From the NCBI RefSeq assembly GCF_000177235.2, contig NC_014829.1:3472001-3536000 (forward strand): a stretch of DNA of 64,000 bases. Direction: 5' to 3'. This document shows, piece by piece, positions 18,289-27,588 of this stretch. The position numbers and the translations under genes are program-made. How positions within the stretch are numbered: the stretch's first letter is position 1; every line of letters starts with the position of its first letter. The notes beneath the pieces were generated by a model, which did no database searches, was not told the origin of the DNA, and saw only the letters and a program-made list of their open reading frames with translations. The DNA comes from Evansella cellulosilytica DSM 2522. GTDB taxonomy: Bacteria > Bacillota > Bacilli > Bacillales > Salisediminibacteriaceae.

Positions 18289-20454
18289 ATGGAACATGAA
18301 GATATAAAACCAATCTTCGCTTTAGATATTGGGACGCGGTCTGTAGTTGGTCTCATCTTGCATAAACGTTCTACTGGATACCATGTTGTTGATATGGTAC
18401 GCGAAGAGCATACTGAACGTTCCATGTTAGATGGGCAAATTCATAATGTTATAGCTGTTTCAACCGTTATTAATTCTATCAAAAATCGACTAGAAGAAAG
18501 GCATGGGAAGCTTAAGACCGTTTGTGTAGCAGCGGCTGGGCGTTCCTTAAAAACAATTAGAGAAAAAGTTGAACTTCCTATACAAGGTAAGCCAATTTTT
18601 AATAAAGAGGATGTTTTACACCTTGAACTCAGTGCGGTGCAAAAAGCTCAATTTACATTAGCTAAAGATTCTGGAGATAAACATAAGCGTGTAAACGATT
18701 ACTGTGTTGGTTACTCCGTTATTAATTATCAGCTAGATGATCAAGTCATCGGAAGTCTCGTTGATCAAAGAGGCGAAAAAGCAGCTGTTGAAGTCATTGC
18801 AACTTTTTTACCAAAGGTTGTTGTTGAATCTCTTATCGCTGCACTTCAGCGTGCAGATCTAGAGCTGGAAGCATTAACGTTAGAACCTATTGCTGCTATT
18901 CAAGTACTGATCCCACCATCGATGAGAAGACTGAATGTTGCACTAGTTGATATTGGAGCCGGAACTTCAGACATCGCCATTACTAACCTTGGAACTGTTG
19001 TCGCCTATGGCATGGTTCCACTTGCTGGAGACGAGATTACAGAAGCGATAAGCGATCACTTTTTATTAGACTTCAATGAAGCAGAAGACCTGAAAAGGAA
19101 AGCAACTGTAGAAGAACGAGTTTCAATCGTGGATATTTTAGGTTTTGAAACTGAGTATTCACAAAATGAAGTGTTTAAAGAAATCGAACCTGCTATCGAT
19201 ACACTTGCAAGAGGTATAAGTGAACAAATTATTGAATTGAATCAACAATCCCCAAAAGCTGTTATGTTAGTTGGTGGCGGAAGTATGACTCCTTATTTAC
19301 CTGAAAAAATTGCGGAATACTTACAGTTACCAAAAAACCGTGTTGCGATAAGGGGCCTTGACGCGATCAAAGGAATTACTTTTGAAACTGCGTTAGACTC
19401 TACACCAGAGCTTGTAACCCCGATCGGGATTGCTATCGCTGCAAAAGAAAGTCCTGTCGAATATATAAGCATTACTGTCAATAATCAAACCGTTCGCTTA
19501 TTTGATATTAAGCAATTAACGATCGGTGATGGCATCATTACTAGTGGTATGGAGCTTTCTAAGCTCTATGGAAAGCCTGGTATGGGTATCATTACAAATG
19601 TAAATGGACGAGCTTTATCAATACCTGGTGAACATGGAACTCCTCCTATCATTAAAAAGAATGGGCTAGATGCAAAGCTTGATGATCCACTATCTCATGG
19701 TGATGTCATTACTGTTGAAAATGGACAAAACGGAAAAGATGCAAATACAAAAATAAAAGATCTGTTAGATGATATTAAAAAGCTAGAAATAACGTACAAC
19801 AATGATTTAGTAACGTTGAACCCTAAACTATTTAAAAATAATAAAGAATCTTCATTAGAGGATGTTGTACAAGACAGAGATACAATAGAAGTTGTTTATT
19901 ATCAAACAGTAGATGAAGTACTAAAAGTAGTAGAACCAGCTTACGAAAAACCAAATTTCACAAGCAAAAGAACCATTTTCATCAATAACGAAGAATACGA
20001 TATTCCAAATAAAATACCACAGCTTTTTCTTAATGGTTCAGAAGCATCGTATACAGACGCTGTGAGAAATGGAGATACACTCGAATACCGTCCAGCAAAA
20101 GAAACATCTTTTGTAGTCAAGGATGTTTTAAAACAAACGAACCATTTGTACGCCAATGAAATGAAAGTATCTTTTAATGGAGAAGTTGTCGTACTAGAGC
20201 AGGTGCTAGTGGAAGTTTTTCGTGGTGATGAAAAGTTAACGTTGCAAAGTACACTAAACAATGGTGACAATATCACTATAAAAAAAGTAAAACCATCCCC
20301 TTTTATTTATCAAGATGTATTTGCAGTAGTTGATGTCGAGTTTACATTAGACACGACTAAAAAGCCAATCATGCTGAAAAATGGAGAGGAAACATCCTTT
20401 GCTGATAGTATTATGCACGGGGATGTGTTAGAGCTTAAATGGACGGAGAAGTAA
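18289..20454 (+). CDS. FtsA/PilM-like actin-fold ATPase with repeated C-terminal module
   Basis: A 721-aa cytosolic protein. The N-terminal half is an actin-like ATPase: phosphate-1 FALDIGTRS (about 12-20), phosphate-2 LVDIGAGTSD (about 220) and adenosine loop VGGGSMTPYL (about 325). This places it near FtsA, PilM and EutJ. From about 405 to the end the sequence is built of diverged modules with the pattern NGxExSxxDxVxxGDxLE, seen about five times. It ends with LELKWTEK and has no amphipathic membrane-targeting helix like that of FtsA. Start ATG at 18289 with AGGGTGG upstream. Related long proteins in Bacillaceae are often named cell division protein FtsA, but it is not the canonical FtsA and I know of no established function. 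Confidence 0.72.
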   Translation: MEHEDIKPIFALDIGTRSVVGLILHKRSTGYHVVDMVREEHTERSMLDGQIHNVIAVSTVINSIKNRLEERHGKLKTVCVAAAGRSLKTIREKVELPIQGKPIFNKEDVLHLELSAVQKAQFTLAKDSGDKHKRVNDYCVGYSVINYQLDDQVIGSLVDQRGEKAAVEVIATFLPKVVVESLIAALQRADLELEALTLEPIAAIQVLIPPSMRRLNVALVDIGAGTSDIAITNLGTVVAYGMVPLAGDEITEAISDHFLLDFNEAEDLKRKATVEERVSIVDILGFETEYSQNEVFKEIEPAIDTLARGISEQIIELNQQSPKAVMLVGGGSMTPYLPEKIAEYLQLPKNRVAIRGLDAIKGITFETALDSTPELVTPIGIAIAAKESPVEYISITVNNQTVRLFDIKQLTIGDGIITSGMELSKLYGKPGMGIITNVNGRALSIPGEHGTPPIIKKNGLDAKLDDPLSHGDVITVENGQNGKDANTKIKDLLDDIKKLEITYNNDLVTLNPKLFKNNKESSLEDVVQDRDTIEVVYYQTVDEVLKVVEPAYEKPNFTSKRTIFINNEEYDIPNKIPQLFLNGSEASYTDAVRNGDTLEYRPAKETSFVVKDVLKQTNHLYANEMKVSFNGEVVVLEQVLVEVFRGDEKLTLQSTLNNGDNITIKKVKPSPFIYQDVFAVVDVEFTLDTTKKPIMLKNGEETSFADSIMHGDVLELKWTEK

Positions 20455-20479
20455 ATTGAATTTGTTGTATTTATGATAA

Positions 20480-20520
20480 GGTTGGCTCAAAAGTTTATTC
20501 ACCTATTGAGCCAACCTTTA
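20480..20520 (+). terminator. Terminator-like GAGTCA-family hairpin after the FtsA/PilM-like gene
   Basis: AGGTTGGCTCA pairs with TGAGCCAACCT, then TTAG. This copy differs at one paired position (GGCTCA/TGAGCC), a compensated change. The remaining 20521-20753 shows no credible gene. Confidence 0.6.
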
Positions 20521-20753
20521 GAACTTTAATGCATTTGAAACATCTACACTTTTAAAATGAAAGCTGGCATTAGTGCTCGCTTTCTTTTGCTTTTTACTGT
20601 ATTAGGGGAATGCGATGTGTCAACATCTTACCTTCACAACTATTTATCTTTGTTCAAGGGCAGATGGCAGCTCCCCATCTTACCTTTATCCCCCCTTACC
20701 TCAAGAGCTGTTGTTGCTGTCTCTATTCCAACTCTCCAGAATACAACGCTATT

Positions 20754-20800
20754 TAAAAAAGCACCTCTATCGCCATTTATAGCGTCAGAAGTGCTTTATC
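20754..20800 (-). terminator. Terminator of ytxGHJ
   Basis: On the minus strand AAAGCAC pairs with GTGCTTT, with inner GCTAT/ATAG-type pairing, followed by TTTT. Confidence 0.7.
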
Positions 20801-20809
20801 TATCATCTG

Positions 20810-21145
20810 TTATATATTTGCCCAAGCATCTTTTAAGCTCTTTTTTGTCACTTTCCAATGAGATGCATGCCATTTTACAGAGCCCTCACTAAACAATAAA
20901 GCCTGTGGTGATTCGTGTTTCACATTATATTGTGCGGCAATTTCATTAGACAGATCACGTGATTCTTGAACATTCAAATAATAAACAGGAATGTCACTTT
21001 GATCATCTGCAAATGCTTCTGTTTCATTGTATGCTTCATGACTAATTGGACAAGTCGTGCTGTTTTTTAATAAAAAAAACGGAGCACCTTCGTTTTGAAT
21101 ACGTTGAAATTGATCACTTGATTGAATCTTCTGGATGCTCATCAT
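20810..21145 (-). CDS. brxC: Monothiol bacilliredoxin BrxC (YtxJ)
   Basis: A 111-aa thioredoxin-fold protein. The active site TCPIS carries a single cysteine (C32) where thioredoxins have CxxC. This is the signature of BrxC/YtxJ, which removes bacillithiol from S-bacillithiolated proteins. GAGGG lies upstream of tandem ATGs. It is the last gene of the ytxG-ytxH-ytxJ operon, a general-stress operon in B. subtilis. Presence implies a bacillithiol-making host. Confidence 0.9.
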   Translation of the reverse strand: MMSIQKIQSSDQFQRIQNEGAPFFLLKNSTTCPISHEAYNETEAFADDQSDIPVYYLNVQESRDLSNEIAAQYNVKHESPQALLFSEGSVKWHASHWKVTKKSLKDAWANI

Positions 21146-21160
21146 TTATCCCTCACTTAT

Positions 21161-21640
21161 TTATTCTTTATTCTTTTCTTTCTCTTCTACTTCTTTTACT
21201 AGTTGCTCAACGGAACGTTGTAGATCCTCTACTTCTTTTTTCACCGAAGCAGCAATTTCTTCACTAATTCCTTCTAAGTCATTAGTTAAGCTATCGGCTG
21301 ATTCTGTTAAATCATCTACATCGTTGCGAACTGAACGTGCTAAATCCTTCGCTCTTTCTAAAAGAGTAGTTGAACGATCGGATACTGTTCTCGCAAATTC
21401 TGAAGTACTCTGTCTCGCAGATGTTGCTAATTGATTTCCTCTTTCGATTGCTTGATGTGTCCAATCTGTAGTTCTTTCTTTCGCAATTTTTGCTTGGTCA
21501 TTAATATCTTGGCGAAGGTCTTTACCTGATTTCGGCGCTAGTAATAGTGCTGCTGAAGCACCTATCACACCACCAATGAATGTACCAATTAGAAAATCCT
21601 TTGTATTAAGCCCATTATTGTTTTCTTTTTCTTGACTCAT
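21161..21640 (-). CDS. ytxH: YtxH family general stress protein
   Basis: About 159 aa. An N-terminal glycine-rich membrane segment (about 14-32, ending LLLAPKSGKDLR, the YtxH-domain hallmark) is followed by a long helical, heptad-like cytosolic region rich in Glu, Arg and Thr that ends in a lysine/glutamate run. The function is not known. Three possible starts (TTG, ATG, ATG) lie within four codons; the third, at 21640, has the best spacing from AAAGGG. Confidence 0.85.
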   Translation of the reverse strand: MSQEKENNNGLNTKDFLIGTFIGGVIGASAALLLAPKSGKDLRQDINDQAKIAKERTTDWTHQAIERGNQLATSARQSTSEFARTVSDRSTTLLERAKDLARSVRNDVDDLTESADSLTNDLEGISEEIAASVKKEVEDLQRSVEQLVKEVEEKEKNKE

Positions 21641-21661
21641 TATCATCAACCCTTTCGAGAA

Positions 21662-22105
21662 TTATTTTTCCTCTTGTTTTTCATTGTCCATTTGTGACTT
21701 CTTAGCTCTCCACTTTTCCCAAAACTGAAGAGCAACATTTCCCCACTTTACAGCTTGCGCAATTTGATCAGATTGCTCGTCTGCTCTTCTGGAAACTGAC
21801 TCAGATACCTTTTTCACAGAAAGATTGATTCTTTGAAACGAATCTCCTAAATCTTTTGCAGCATGAAAAACAGAATTGAGTGCATCAGATTTTCGTTGCA
21901 TATCATCAGCTAAAATATTTGTCTTATGTATTAATTCCTTCGATTCCTTCGTTACACTATCCACCTGTTTTTCTAGACTTTCAACAGTATTGGATAAACT
22001 GATCATGGTTGCTTTCATCGCAACGAGTGTTCTAATTAAATAATACACTAAAAATGCAAATGAAACAGCTATAATAGCTACACTTACATATATAATCCAC
22101 TCCAT
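21662..22105 (-). CDS. ytxG: DUF948 membrane protein YtxG
   Basis: A 147-aa protein with an N-terminal membrane anchor (about 3-26) and a heptad-rich coiled-coil (about 30-110), the DUF948 layout. First gene of ytxGHJ; GGAGGTG lies upstream of the ATG, and ytxH follows 21 bases after its stop. In B. subtilis the operon is stress-induced; I could not find a convincing sigma-B promoter in the 230-base upstream gap shared with the divergent aminopeptidase gene. Confidence 0.85.
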   Translation of the reverse strand: MEWIIYVSVAIIAVSFAFLVYYLIRTLVAMKATMISLSNTVESLEKQVDSVTKESKELIHKTNILADDMQRKSDALNSVFHAAKDLGDSFQRINLSVKKVSESVSRRADEQSDQIAQAVKWGNVALQFWEKWRAKKSQMDNEKQEEK

Positions 22106-22338
22106 GACTTTTTAACACCTCCGATTTACATTTATGCTTGTCCAGTAAAAAAATGATGTACAACGCTACTATACATTATTCTACATTTTTTTATCACAAA
22201 CTTCCAAAAAATATGAACGAAATTCTCATATTTCATAGCATATATAATAAAATCACCCGTCAATCACGCACATTACTAGTTAAAACGTCAAATTAAGTGT
22301 AGAATAAACACTATCATACGATTTCAAGGAGGTACAGA

Positions 22339-23454
22339 ATGAGAGATCCACGCATTCAAGTATTAGCTAAAAATTTAATTAACTATTCTGTAAACCTACA
22401 AAAGGGAGAAAAAATCCTTATTGAAAACTTTGGCATTCAAAAGGAATTAGTAAACGCGCTAGTAGAAGAAGCGTATCAAGCAGGTGGTTTACCATTCGTT
22501 TCCCTAAAAGAACACGAAGTAAACCGGTCTTTACTTATAGGTGCGACTTCTGAACAGCAACAATTAACAGCTCAGTTCGAAGCAACGGTAATGAAAGAGA
22601 TGGATGCCTATATTGGATTGCGCGCTGGTGACAATATAAATGAGCTTTCTGATGTCCCGGATGAGCAAATGGCTTTACACCAAAAGACAGTTGGAACAAA
22701 GGTACATAGAGAAATAAGAGTCCCAAAAACAAAGTGGGTAGTTCTACGTTATCCGAGCTCATCAATGGCACAGCTAGCAAAAATGAGTACTACAGGTTTT
22801 GAAGATTTTTATTTTAACGTCTGTAATCTAGATTATGGAAAAATGGATAATGCGATGGACGCTTTAGTGAAGAGAATGAATAACACTGATCAAGTACGAA
22901 TTACTGGTGAAGGAACTGATTTAACTTTTTCTATAAAAGATATTCCTGCAATTAAGTGTGCCGGACGTCTTAACATTCCAGATGGTGAGGTTTATACAGC
23001 ACCAGTGAAAAACTCCGTAAATGGGACAATTACGTATAATACAGCTTCACCTTATCAAGGCTTCACATTTGAAAACATAAGATTTACATTTGAAAATGGT
23101 AAAATTGTTAATGCGACTTCAAATAACAATGAAAAGATCAATGCTATTCTCGATACAGATGAAGGTGCCCGTTATATCGGTGAATTTGCTATTGGGGTAA
23201 ATCCTTATATTTCACATCCGATGCAAGATATTTTATTCGACGAGAAAATTGATGGCAGTTTCCATTTCACGCCTGGTCAAGCGTATGATAATGCCTATAA
23301 TGGTAATGATTCAGCTGTACACTGGGATATTGTAAACATCCAACGCCCTGAATACGGTGGTGGTAACATCTATTTTGACGGTGAGCTTATTCGTGAAAAT
23401 GGCCGATTTGTAGTGAAGGATTTAGAATCGCTAAATCCAGAAAATTTAAAGTAA
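22339..23454 (+). CDS. M29 family metallo-aminopeptidase (AmpS-like)
   Basis: A 371-aa member of the M29 (thermophilic aminopeptidase) family, cytosolic exopeptidases with a dinuclear metal site. Family features include NIPDGEVYTAPV (metal-binding glutamate region), ARYIGEFAIG and FHFTPGQAYDNAY near the C-terminus with histidine and aspartate ligands. AAGGAGG precedes the ATG. It resembles AmpS/PepS but is shorter than the roughly 410-aa members, lacking sequence mainly in the middle. Two hairpins follow the gene. Confidence 0.87.
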   Translation: MRDPRIQVLAKNLINYSVNLQKGEKILIENFGIQKELVNALVEEAYQAGGLPFVSLKEHEVNRSLLIGATSEQQQLTAQFEATVMKEMDAYIGLRAGDNINELSDVPDEQMALHQKTVGTKVHREIRVPKTKWVVLRYPSSSMAQLAKMSTTGFEDFYFNVCNLDYGKMDNAMDALVKRMNNTDQVRITGEGTDLTFSIKDIPAIKCAGRLNIPDGEVYTAPVKNSVNGTITYNTASPYQGFTFENIRFTFENGKIVNATSNNNEKINAILDTDEGARYIGEFAIGVNPYISHPMQDILFDEKIDGSFHFTPGQAYDNAYNGNDSAVHWDIVNIQRPEYGGGNIYFDGELIRENGRFVVKDLESLNPENLK

Positions 23455-23502
23455 GAGAGTGACTCATAAGGGCTAATTTTTCCCTTTTGAGTCACCCGCT
23501 CT
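23454..23502 (+). terminator. Terminator after the M29 aminopeptidase (GAGTCA family)
   Basis: GTGACTCA with AAGGG pairs with CCCTT and TGAGTCAC, followed by an ATTTTT stretch. Confidence 0.7.
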
Positions 23503-23510
23503 ATTTTTAA

Positions 23511-23556
23511 GGGAGACTCAATTGGTTAAAATCAACCTTTTGAGTCTCCCTCTTCA
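23511..23556 (-). terminator. Terminator of murC (GAGTCA family)
   Basis: GGGAGACTCA pairs with TGAGTCTCCC with inner GGTT/AACC. It directly follows the previous hairpin, and the two serve convergent genes. The tail reads TTAAAAATAG on the minus strand. Confidence 0.65.
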
Positions 23557-23568
23557 TTTTTTTAAATA

Positions 23569-24876
23569 TTATTGTTTACTTTTTAAGCAGTTTTCATATG
23601 CTTGTTGGAACTTCTGGACGTCGCCTGCTCCCATAAATAAAATTACTGCGTCTTCATACTTGCTAAGTTGATCTATCGTTTCTTCAGAAATCGTTGAAGC
23701 ATCTGGAATAAGCTCTAACAAATCTTGAATGGATAGGTCACCTTTGTTTTCTCTAGCTGATGAGAAGATATCACAAAGAAAAACTTTATCTGCAGCTTGT
23801 AAACAATTAGCAAACTCGTCTAGAAATGTTTTTGTTCTTGTAAATGTATGTGGTTGGAATACAGCAATTACTTCTCGATTAGGGTATTTCTTTCTTGTTG
23901 CATCGATAGTCACTGCAATTTCAGTAGGATGATGTGCATAATCATCAATCAATACTTGATTTCCTACCAGCTTTTCACTAAAGCGTCTTTTTACACCAGA
24001 GAACGTTATTAACCTGGATTGAATAATGTTGATATCGACTTCTTCATACTTACAGAGTGCAATAACAGCTAATGCGTTAAGTACATTATGTTTTCCATAA
24101 CCAGGTATTGTAAACGATCCATAAAATGAACTTCGTACATAAACGTCAAAATGAGTACCATTTTCATCAGAACGTATATTTTTTCCACAAAAATCATGTT
24201 CTTCATTAAATCCATAATAAACTACTGGCACTTGGGCATTTAACTGTTGTAAGTAGTTATCATCACCACAAGCAATAATCCCTTTTTTCACCTGCATTGC
24301 CATTTCTTGAAATGCATCAAATACATCTTGAACACCACTAAAGTAATCTGGGTGGTCAAAGTCAATATTCGTCATTATGGCATAGTCAGGACTATAATGG
24401 AGGAAATGCCTACGATATTCACAAGCCTCAAAGACGAAATATTCGCTATCTTTTTCACCTTTGCCAGTTCCATCACCAATAAGGTAGGAGGTAGGCTTAG
24501 CCTCTTGTAATACGTGCGCTAATAACCCCGTAGTTGAAGTTTTACCATGGCTACCGGTTACAGCAATACTCGTAAATTGCTGTATAAATTCACCTAAGAA
24601 ATTTGGGTATTTATTAACAGGAATGTTTTGCTCCATCGCTGCTTTAATTTCCTCATTTTCTTCGTTGTAAGCAGGAGAGGCAATTAATGTTTGCCCTTCC
24701 ACAATATTTTCCTTTTGAAAAGGGAATAAAGGAATCCCCTTTTGCTCTAACGGCTTTTGCGTAAAAAAGACTTTATTAACGTCAGATCCTTGTACATTGT
24801 AATCCATGTCACTTAATATTTGCGCCAATGCGCTCATTCCCGAACCTTTAATTCCAATAAAATGATAAGTTGTCAT
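23569..24876 (-). CDS. murC: UDP-N-acetylmuramate--L-alanine ligase
   Basis: A 435-aa cytosolic Mur ligase that adds L-alanine to UDP-MurNAc using ATP, the first step of the peptidoglycan stem peptide. Visible: Rossmann-like N-terminus GIKGSGMS (8-15), ATP loop [11 protein letters not shown] (106-116), the EACEYRRHF segment and DDYAHHPTE. Start set at MTTYHF with GGAGGTTCAAAC upstream; an upstream in-frame ATG is rejected. In B. subtilis murC adjoins ytpT (sftA); here three genes separate them. Confidence 0.97.
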   Translation of the reverse strand: MTTYHFIGIKGSGMSALAQILSDMDYNVQGSDVNKVFFTQKPLEQKGIPLFPFQKENIVEGQTLIASPAYNEENEEIKAAMEQNIPVNKYPNFLGEFIQQFTSIAVTGSHGKTSTTGLLAHVLQEAKPTSYLIGDGTGKGEKDSEYFVFEACEYRRHFLHYSPDYAIMTNIDFDHPDYFSGVQDVFDAFQEMAMQVKKGIIACGDDNYLQQLNAQVPVVYYGFNEEHDFCGKNIRSDENGTHFDVYVRSSFYGSFTIPGYGKHNVLNALAVIALCKYEEVDINIIQSRLITFSGVKRRFSEKLVGNQVLIDDYAHHPTEIAVTIDATRKKYPNREVIAVFQPHTFTRTKTFLDEFANCLQAADKVFLCDIFSSARENKGDLSIQDLLELIPDASTISEETIDQLSKYEDAVILFMGAGDVQKFQQAYENCLKSKQ

Positions 24877-25055
24877 GTTTGAACCTCCATAAATCCTATG
24901 GTTCTGAGGCAAAAATTGCACCTCATATCGTTAAATTATATGCCTATTTCAATAATGTGCGATTAAAATTTTACATACTAACACATTATAGCAAAAATTT
25001 ATAGGCGATACCACGCAATATTTTTACACATTACATATCCCTTTTTTACATGTCC

Positions 25056-25727
25056 TCATAGTTTTGCCCGCTTTCTATACTTATAATATTTCATGCCATT
25101 TTCTTTTAAGTATTTTCTTATTGCCCCCTCTTCAAGGTCGTTTATAGTCATTAGTTCGTTCATGACAACTTCTTTCCACTGTTTATCAATGATAAAGGAT
25201 GGTCCAATTATCATTTTTTGAAATCCAACTTGTAAACATCTAAGAAAAATAATATCTCCCTCTTCAGCTCTTAATTCAAATAAAAAAGTTTCCGCATCGA
25301 TTTTATTACCTTGAAATATGTCTATGTATTGAAGAGATTTATCATTCTTAGAAATTAACTTAACAGGGTGGAGATACATTAAAAGCATAAAGCTACTAAT
25401 TTCAAGCATTTCTTTTGTTAACGTATGCTTTTGTTCTCTCAAATACAAGTCAAATATTCTCGATCCTATAATGGTAATATAATCAAAGGCAAACCAGTGC
25501 TCAAAATGAGGAGCTACACTTTTATTTTTTGTAATACTTTCAAATGTTATCTCTGTCTGCTTAGAAAACAATGCTTTTGCTCGAACTTTTTCCCTAATGT
25601 TCGCTTCTTGTTCTATATAGCTAAATAATGCGCTATATAACTCAATAAAAGCATGTATTAATCTGCTTTGTTTATCTGCTTTTACTTCCTGAAAATCTAC
25701 AAGAACAGATGAGAGATCCTTATCCAT
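25056..25727 (-). CDS. Uncharacterised 223-aa soluble protein
   Basis: I do not recognise this family. The start is well supported (AGGAGGG, 6-7 bases, ATG). Sequence is rich in Phe, Ile and charged residues, with no signal peptide, no membrane segment and no metal motif. Helical stretches are likely around 20-60 and 75-120, and the C-terminus is strongly basic (KYYKYRKRAKL). It stands between murC and a nicotinate phosphoribosyltransferase, with gaps on both sides that suggest separate transcription. Confidence 0.7.
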   Translation of the reverse strand: MDKDLSSVLVDFQEVKADKQSRLIHAFIELYSALFSYIEQEANIREKVRAKALFSKQTEITFESITKNKSVAPHFEHWFAFDYITIIGSRIFDLYLREQKHTLTKEMLEISSFMLLMYLHPVKLISKNDKSLQYIDIFQGNKIDAETFLFELRAEEGDIIFLRCLQVGFQKMIIGPSFIIDKQWKEVVMNELMTINDLEEGAIRKYLKENGMKYYKYRKRAKL

Positions 25728-25892
25728 ATTCGTCCCTCCTAGGAACCATTAGTGAAGACATGGTGGGAATGATATGTACTTCGCACTTCCTTTATTACAA
25801 TACACAATACAGGGTATTTTTAAAAGAAAAAACGTATTAACAAAGCTGCTATAAACGTCTTTTCTTTAAAGTACCTTATCTTTTAACTAAAA

Positions 25893-25926
25893 AAACTGTT
25901 CAATATAGCTCTATTGAACAGTTTTT
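25893..25926 (-). terminator. Terminator of the nicotinate phosphoribosyltransferase gene
   Basis: AAACTGTTCAATA pairs with TATTGAACAGTTT; the minus-strand tail is TTTTTTAG. Confidence 0.82.
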
Positions 25927-25931
25927 CGCTT

Positions 25932-27044
25932 TTATTTCCCAAGTTCTATCTTTTCTAAACGAGGATTATCTCGGAACTTCCTACCTGTCTTTGCTTCCGA
26001 CTTTCCATCCAAAATAACATTATCACCAGTAAAACCAATATGTATTTTTAATAAGCTACTACCAACACCATACATATCTATTGGTGCACCCATTTTTTCA
26101 TATTCTGCAATGCGCTTTGCATCGAAGCCACCTGATGCAACAATTTTTACATGGTGAAAACCTTCTTTATCTAACGCTTCCCGAAGGGCAAATAATAGCT
26201 GAGGATTGACACCTCTTGGATCAAATGTACCTAATATGTCAGGATTCCTTGTGAAATACTGGTCAATTAAGTTTTTTGATGTGTCTACTCTAACACCTTT
26301 AAGGTCTTTACCAAACTCTCTAGCGACTTTAAGTGAATCAGTGATGACATCGTTATTATAGTCCACTAATGCTAAAAGATCATCTTCTGGAAAAGTTTCC
26401 TTATATGCTCTAGAAGCTGCTACTAAATCACCTTCAAACAGTTGAATAAGTGCATGAGGCATTGTTCCCATTCCTCTTTTGCCCCACCATTCATTCATTG
26501 CATGTGTTGCCTGTGCTTTAGAGCCACCTATGTATGCAGCATAACCATCACCTGATTGTTGTGTAAAGTGATCATCTCGATCACCCATAAAAATGATTGG
26601 TTTTTCGACTCCAGAAGATTTAGCGGCTTTCACAACCTCATAGACATTGGTTGCTACAGAAGTTCTTCTAGCAAGAATCCCATCTATTACACCTTCTAAA
26701 TAGCCAAAGTCTTGATATGGTCCGGTTATCGTTAATACAGTTTCAAATGGTGCAATTTTATCTCCATCTTCAAGTGAGCGAATATCTAGATTTTGAGGAT
26801 TTGTTGCAAATGTGTTTAAAAGTGCAATGACCTCATCCGTGCCACATAATACTGCATGCTCCTTCTGAAAAAATTGCATCGTCACTATATTATTTGGCTT
26901 GTATTTCTCTATTATTTTTTTCGTTTTTAAAAAGTAAACTGCAGAGAACCAACCTTCACCAACGCGCTCGTCAAATTTAAATGTTTCATTCGTCAAACGC
27001 TTTAGTTTTCCCTGCAGCTTTAAATAGATTTCTTTTTCTTTCAT
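25932..27044 (-). CDS. Nicotinate phosphoribosyltransferase (short form)
   Basis: A 370-aa type II phosphoribosyltransferase of the NAPRTase/PncB superfamily, converting nicotinate and PRPP to nicotinate mononucleotide in NAD salvage. Supporting segments: NIVTMQFFQKE near the N-terminus, a VRVDTS phosphate-binding stretch, DPRGVNPQL and VKIVASGGFD near the C-terminus. It is about 120 residues shorter than YueK-type enzymes. Start set at the second ATG, which has GGAG eight bases upstream; the first is only two bases from it. Exact substrate (nicotinate or a related base) is inferred. Confidence 0.85.
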   Translation of the reverse strand: MKEKEIYLKLQGKLKRLTNETFKFDERVGEGWFSAVYFLKTKKIIEKYKPNNIVTMQFFQKEHAVLCGTDEVIALLNTFATNPQNLDIRSLEDGDKIAPFETVLTITGPYQDFGYLEGVIDGILARRTSVATNVYEVVKAAKSSGVEKPIIFMGDRDDHFTQQSGDGYAAYIGGSKAQATHAMNEWWGKRGMGTMPHALIQLFEGDLVAASRAYKETFPEDDLLALVDYNNDVITDSLKVAREFGKDLKGVRVDTSKNLIDQYFTRNPDILGTFDPRGVNPQLLFALREALDKEGFHHVKIVASGGFDAKRIAEYEKMGAPIDMYGVGSSLLKIHIGFTGDNVILDGKSEAKTGRKFRDNPRLEKIELGK

Positions 27045-27138
27045 TACCATAACTCCTTAGCTTCATAAACCGACTATTTACAGTTTAATTCTCTAAATTT
27101 CTGTAACTATTTTCATTAAAATGATTGAAAAGTGTTTA

Positions 27139-27327
27139 CTACTGATAAAAATTAACCTTTTGGTGCTCCAGAATAACAGCTTCAACAATTTCTACTAAAT
27201 CATCTTCATTTACTTGCTGAATCCCATCACGTAGCACTACCCATTGGGATCGTTCTTCTTCTTTCAAAAGGTGAAGCCACTCCGGAGATACTGTTTGAAC
27301 CAAATTTTTTAAAGGAACTTGTTGCAT
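27139..27327 (-). CDS. Small uncharacterised protein, 62 aa
   Basis: A short gene with a strong AAAGGGAG ribosome binding site seven to nine bases from its ATG. The product is acidic, without cysteines, signal or membrane segment; EDDLVEIVEAVILE could be one helix. No family recognised. It lies 94 bases upstream of the nicotinate phosphoribosyltransferase on the same strand, so it may share that transcript. Confidence 0.6.
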   Translation of the reverse strand: MQQVPLKNLVQTVSPEWLHLLKEEERSQWVVLRDGIQQVNEDDLVEIVEAVILEHQKVNFYQ

Positions 27328-27477
27328 AAGAACACACTCCCTTTCCTGATTTTGATTCTAGATTTTATCTCAAGTGAAACATATCACGAAATAGTAGTTC
27401 GGTATGAATTACCTCACCACTCTTCCCCATTTAACACCTTGAAAGCTCGATTACGCCCCCTCCACTTATAAAAAGTA

Positions 27478-27512
27478 TAGGGATTCACGAAAAAATTTAA
27501 ATGAATTCCCTT
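27478..27512 (-). terminator. Possible terminator of sftA
   Basis: On the minus strand GGGAATTCA pairs imperfectly with TGAATCCC, followed by TATACTTTTT. The rest of the gap 27328-27588 shows nothing clear. Confidence 0.4.
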
Positions 27513-27588
27513 CTTTTTAAAAGTTGTAATAATCTTAACACATTTTATTAAAAAATGAGAAATTTGTGTAGGTAATCATTGCTCATTT

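Noticed and set aside
20557-20892. Forward ORF of 111 codons between the FtsA/PilM-like gene and ytxJ
   Set aside because: It runs across the ytxJ terminator into the 3' end of ytxJ on the other strand and has no ribosome binding site.
22106-22338. Sigma-B promoter for ytxGHJ
   Set aside because: GTTTGT followed by GTAGAA is too far from GTTTAA/GGGTAT in sequence and spacing.
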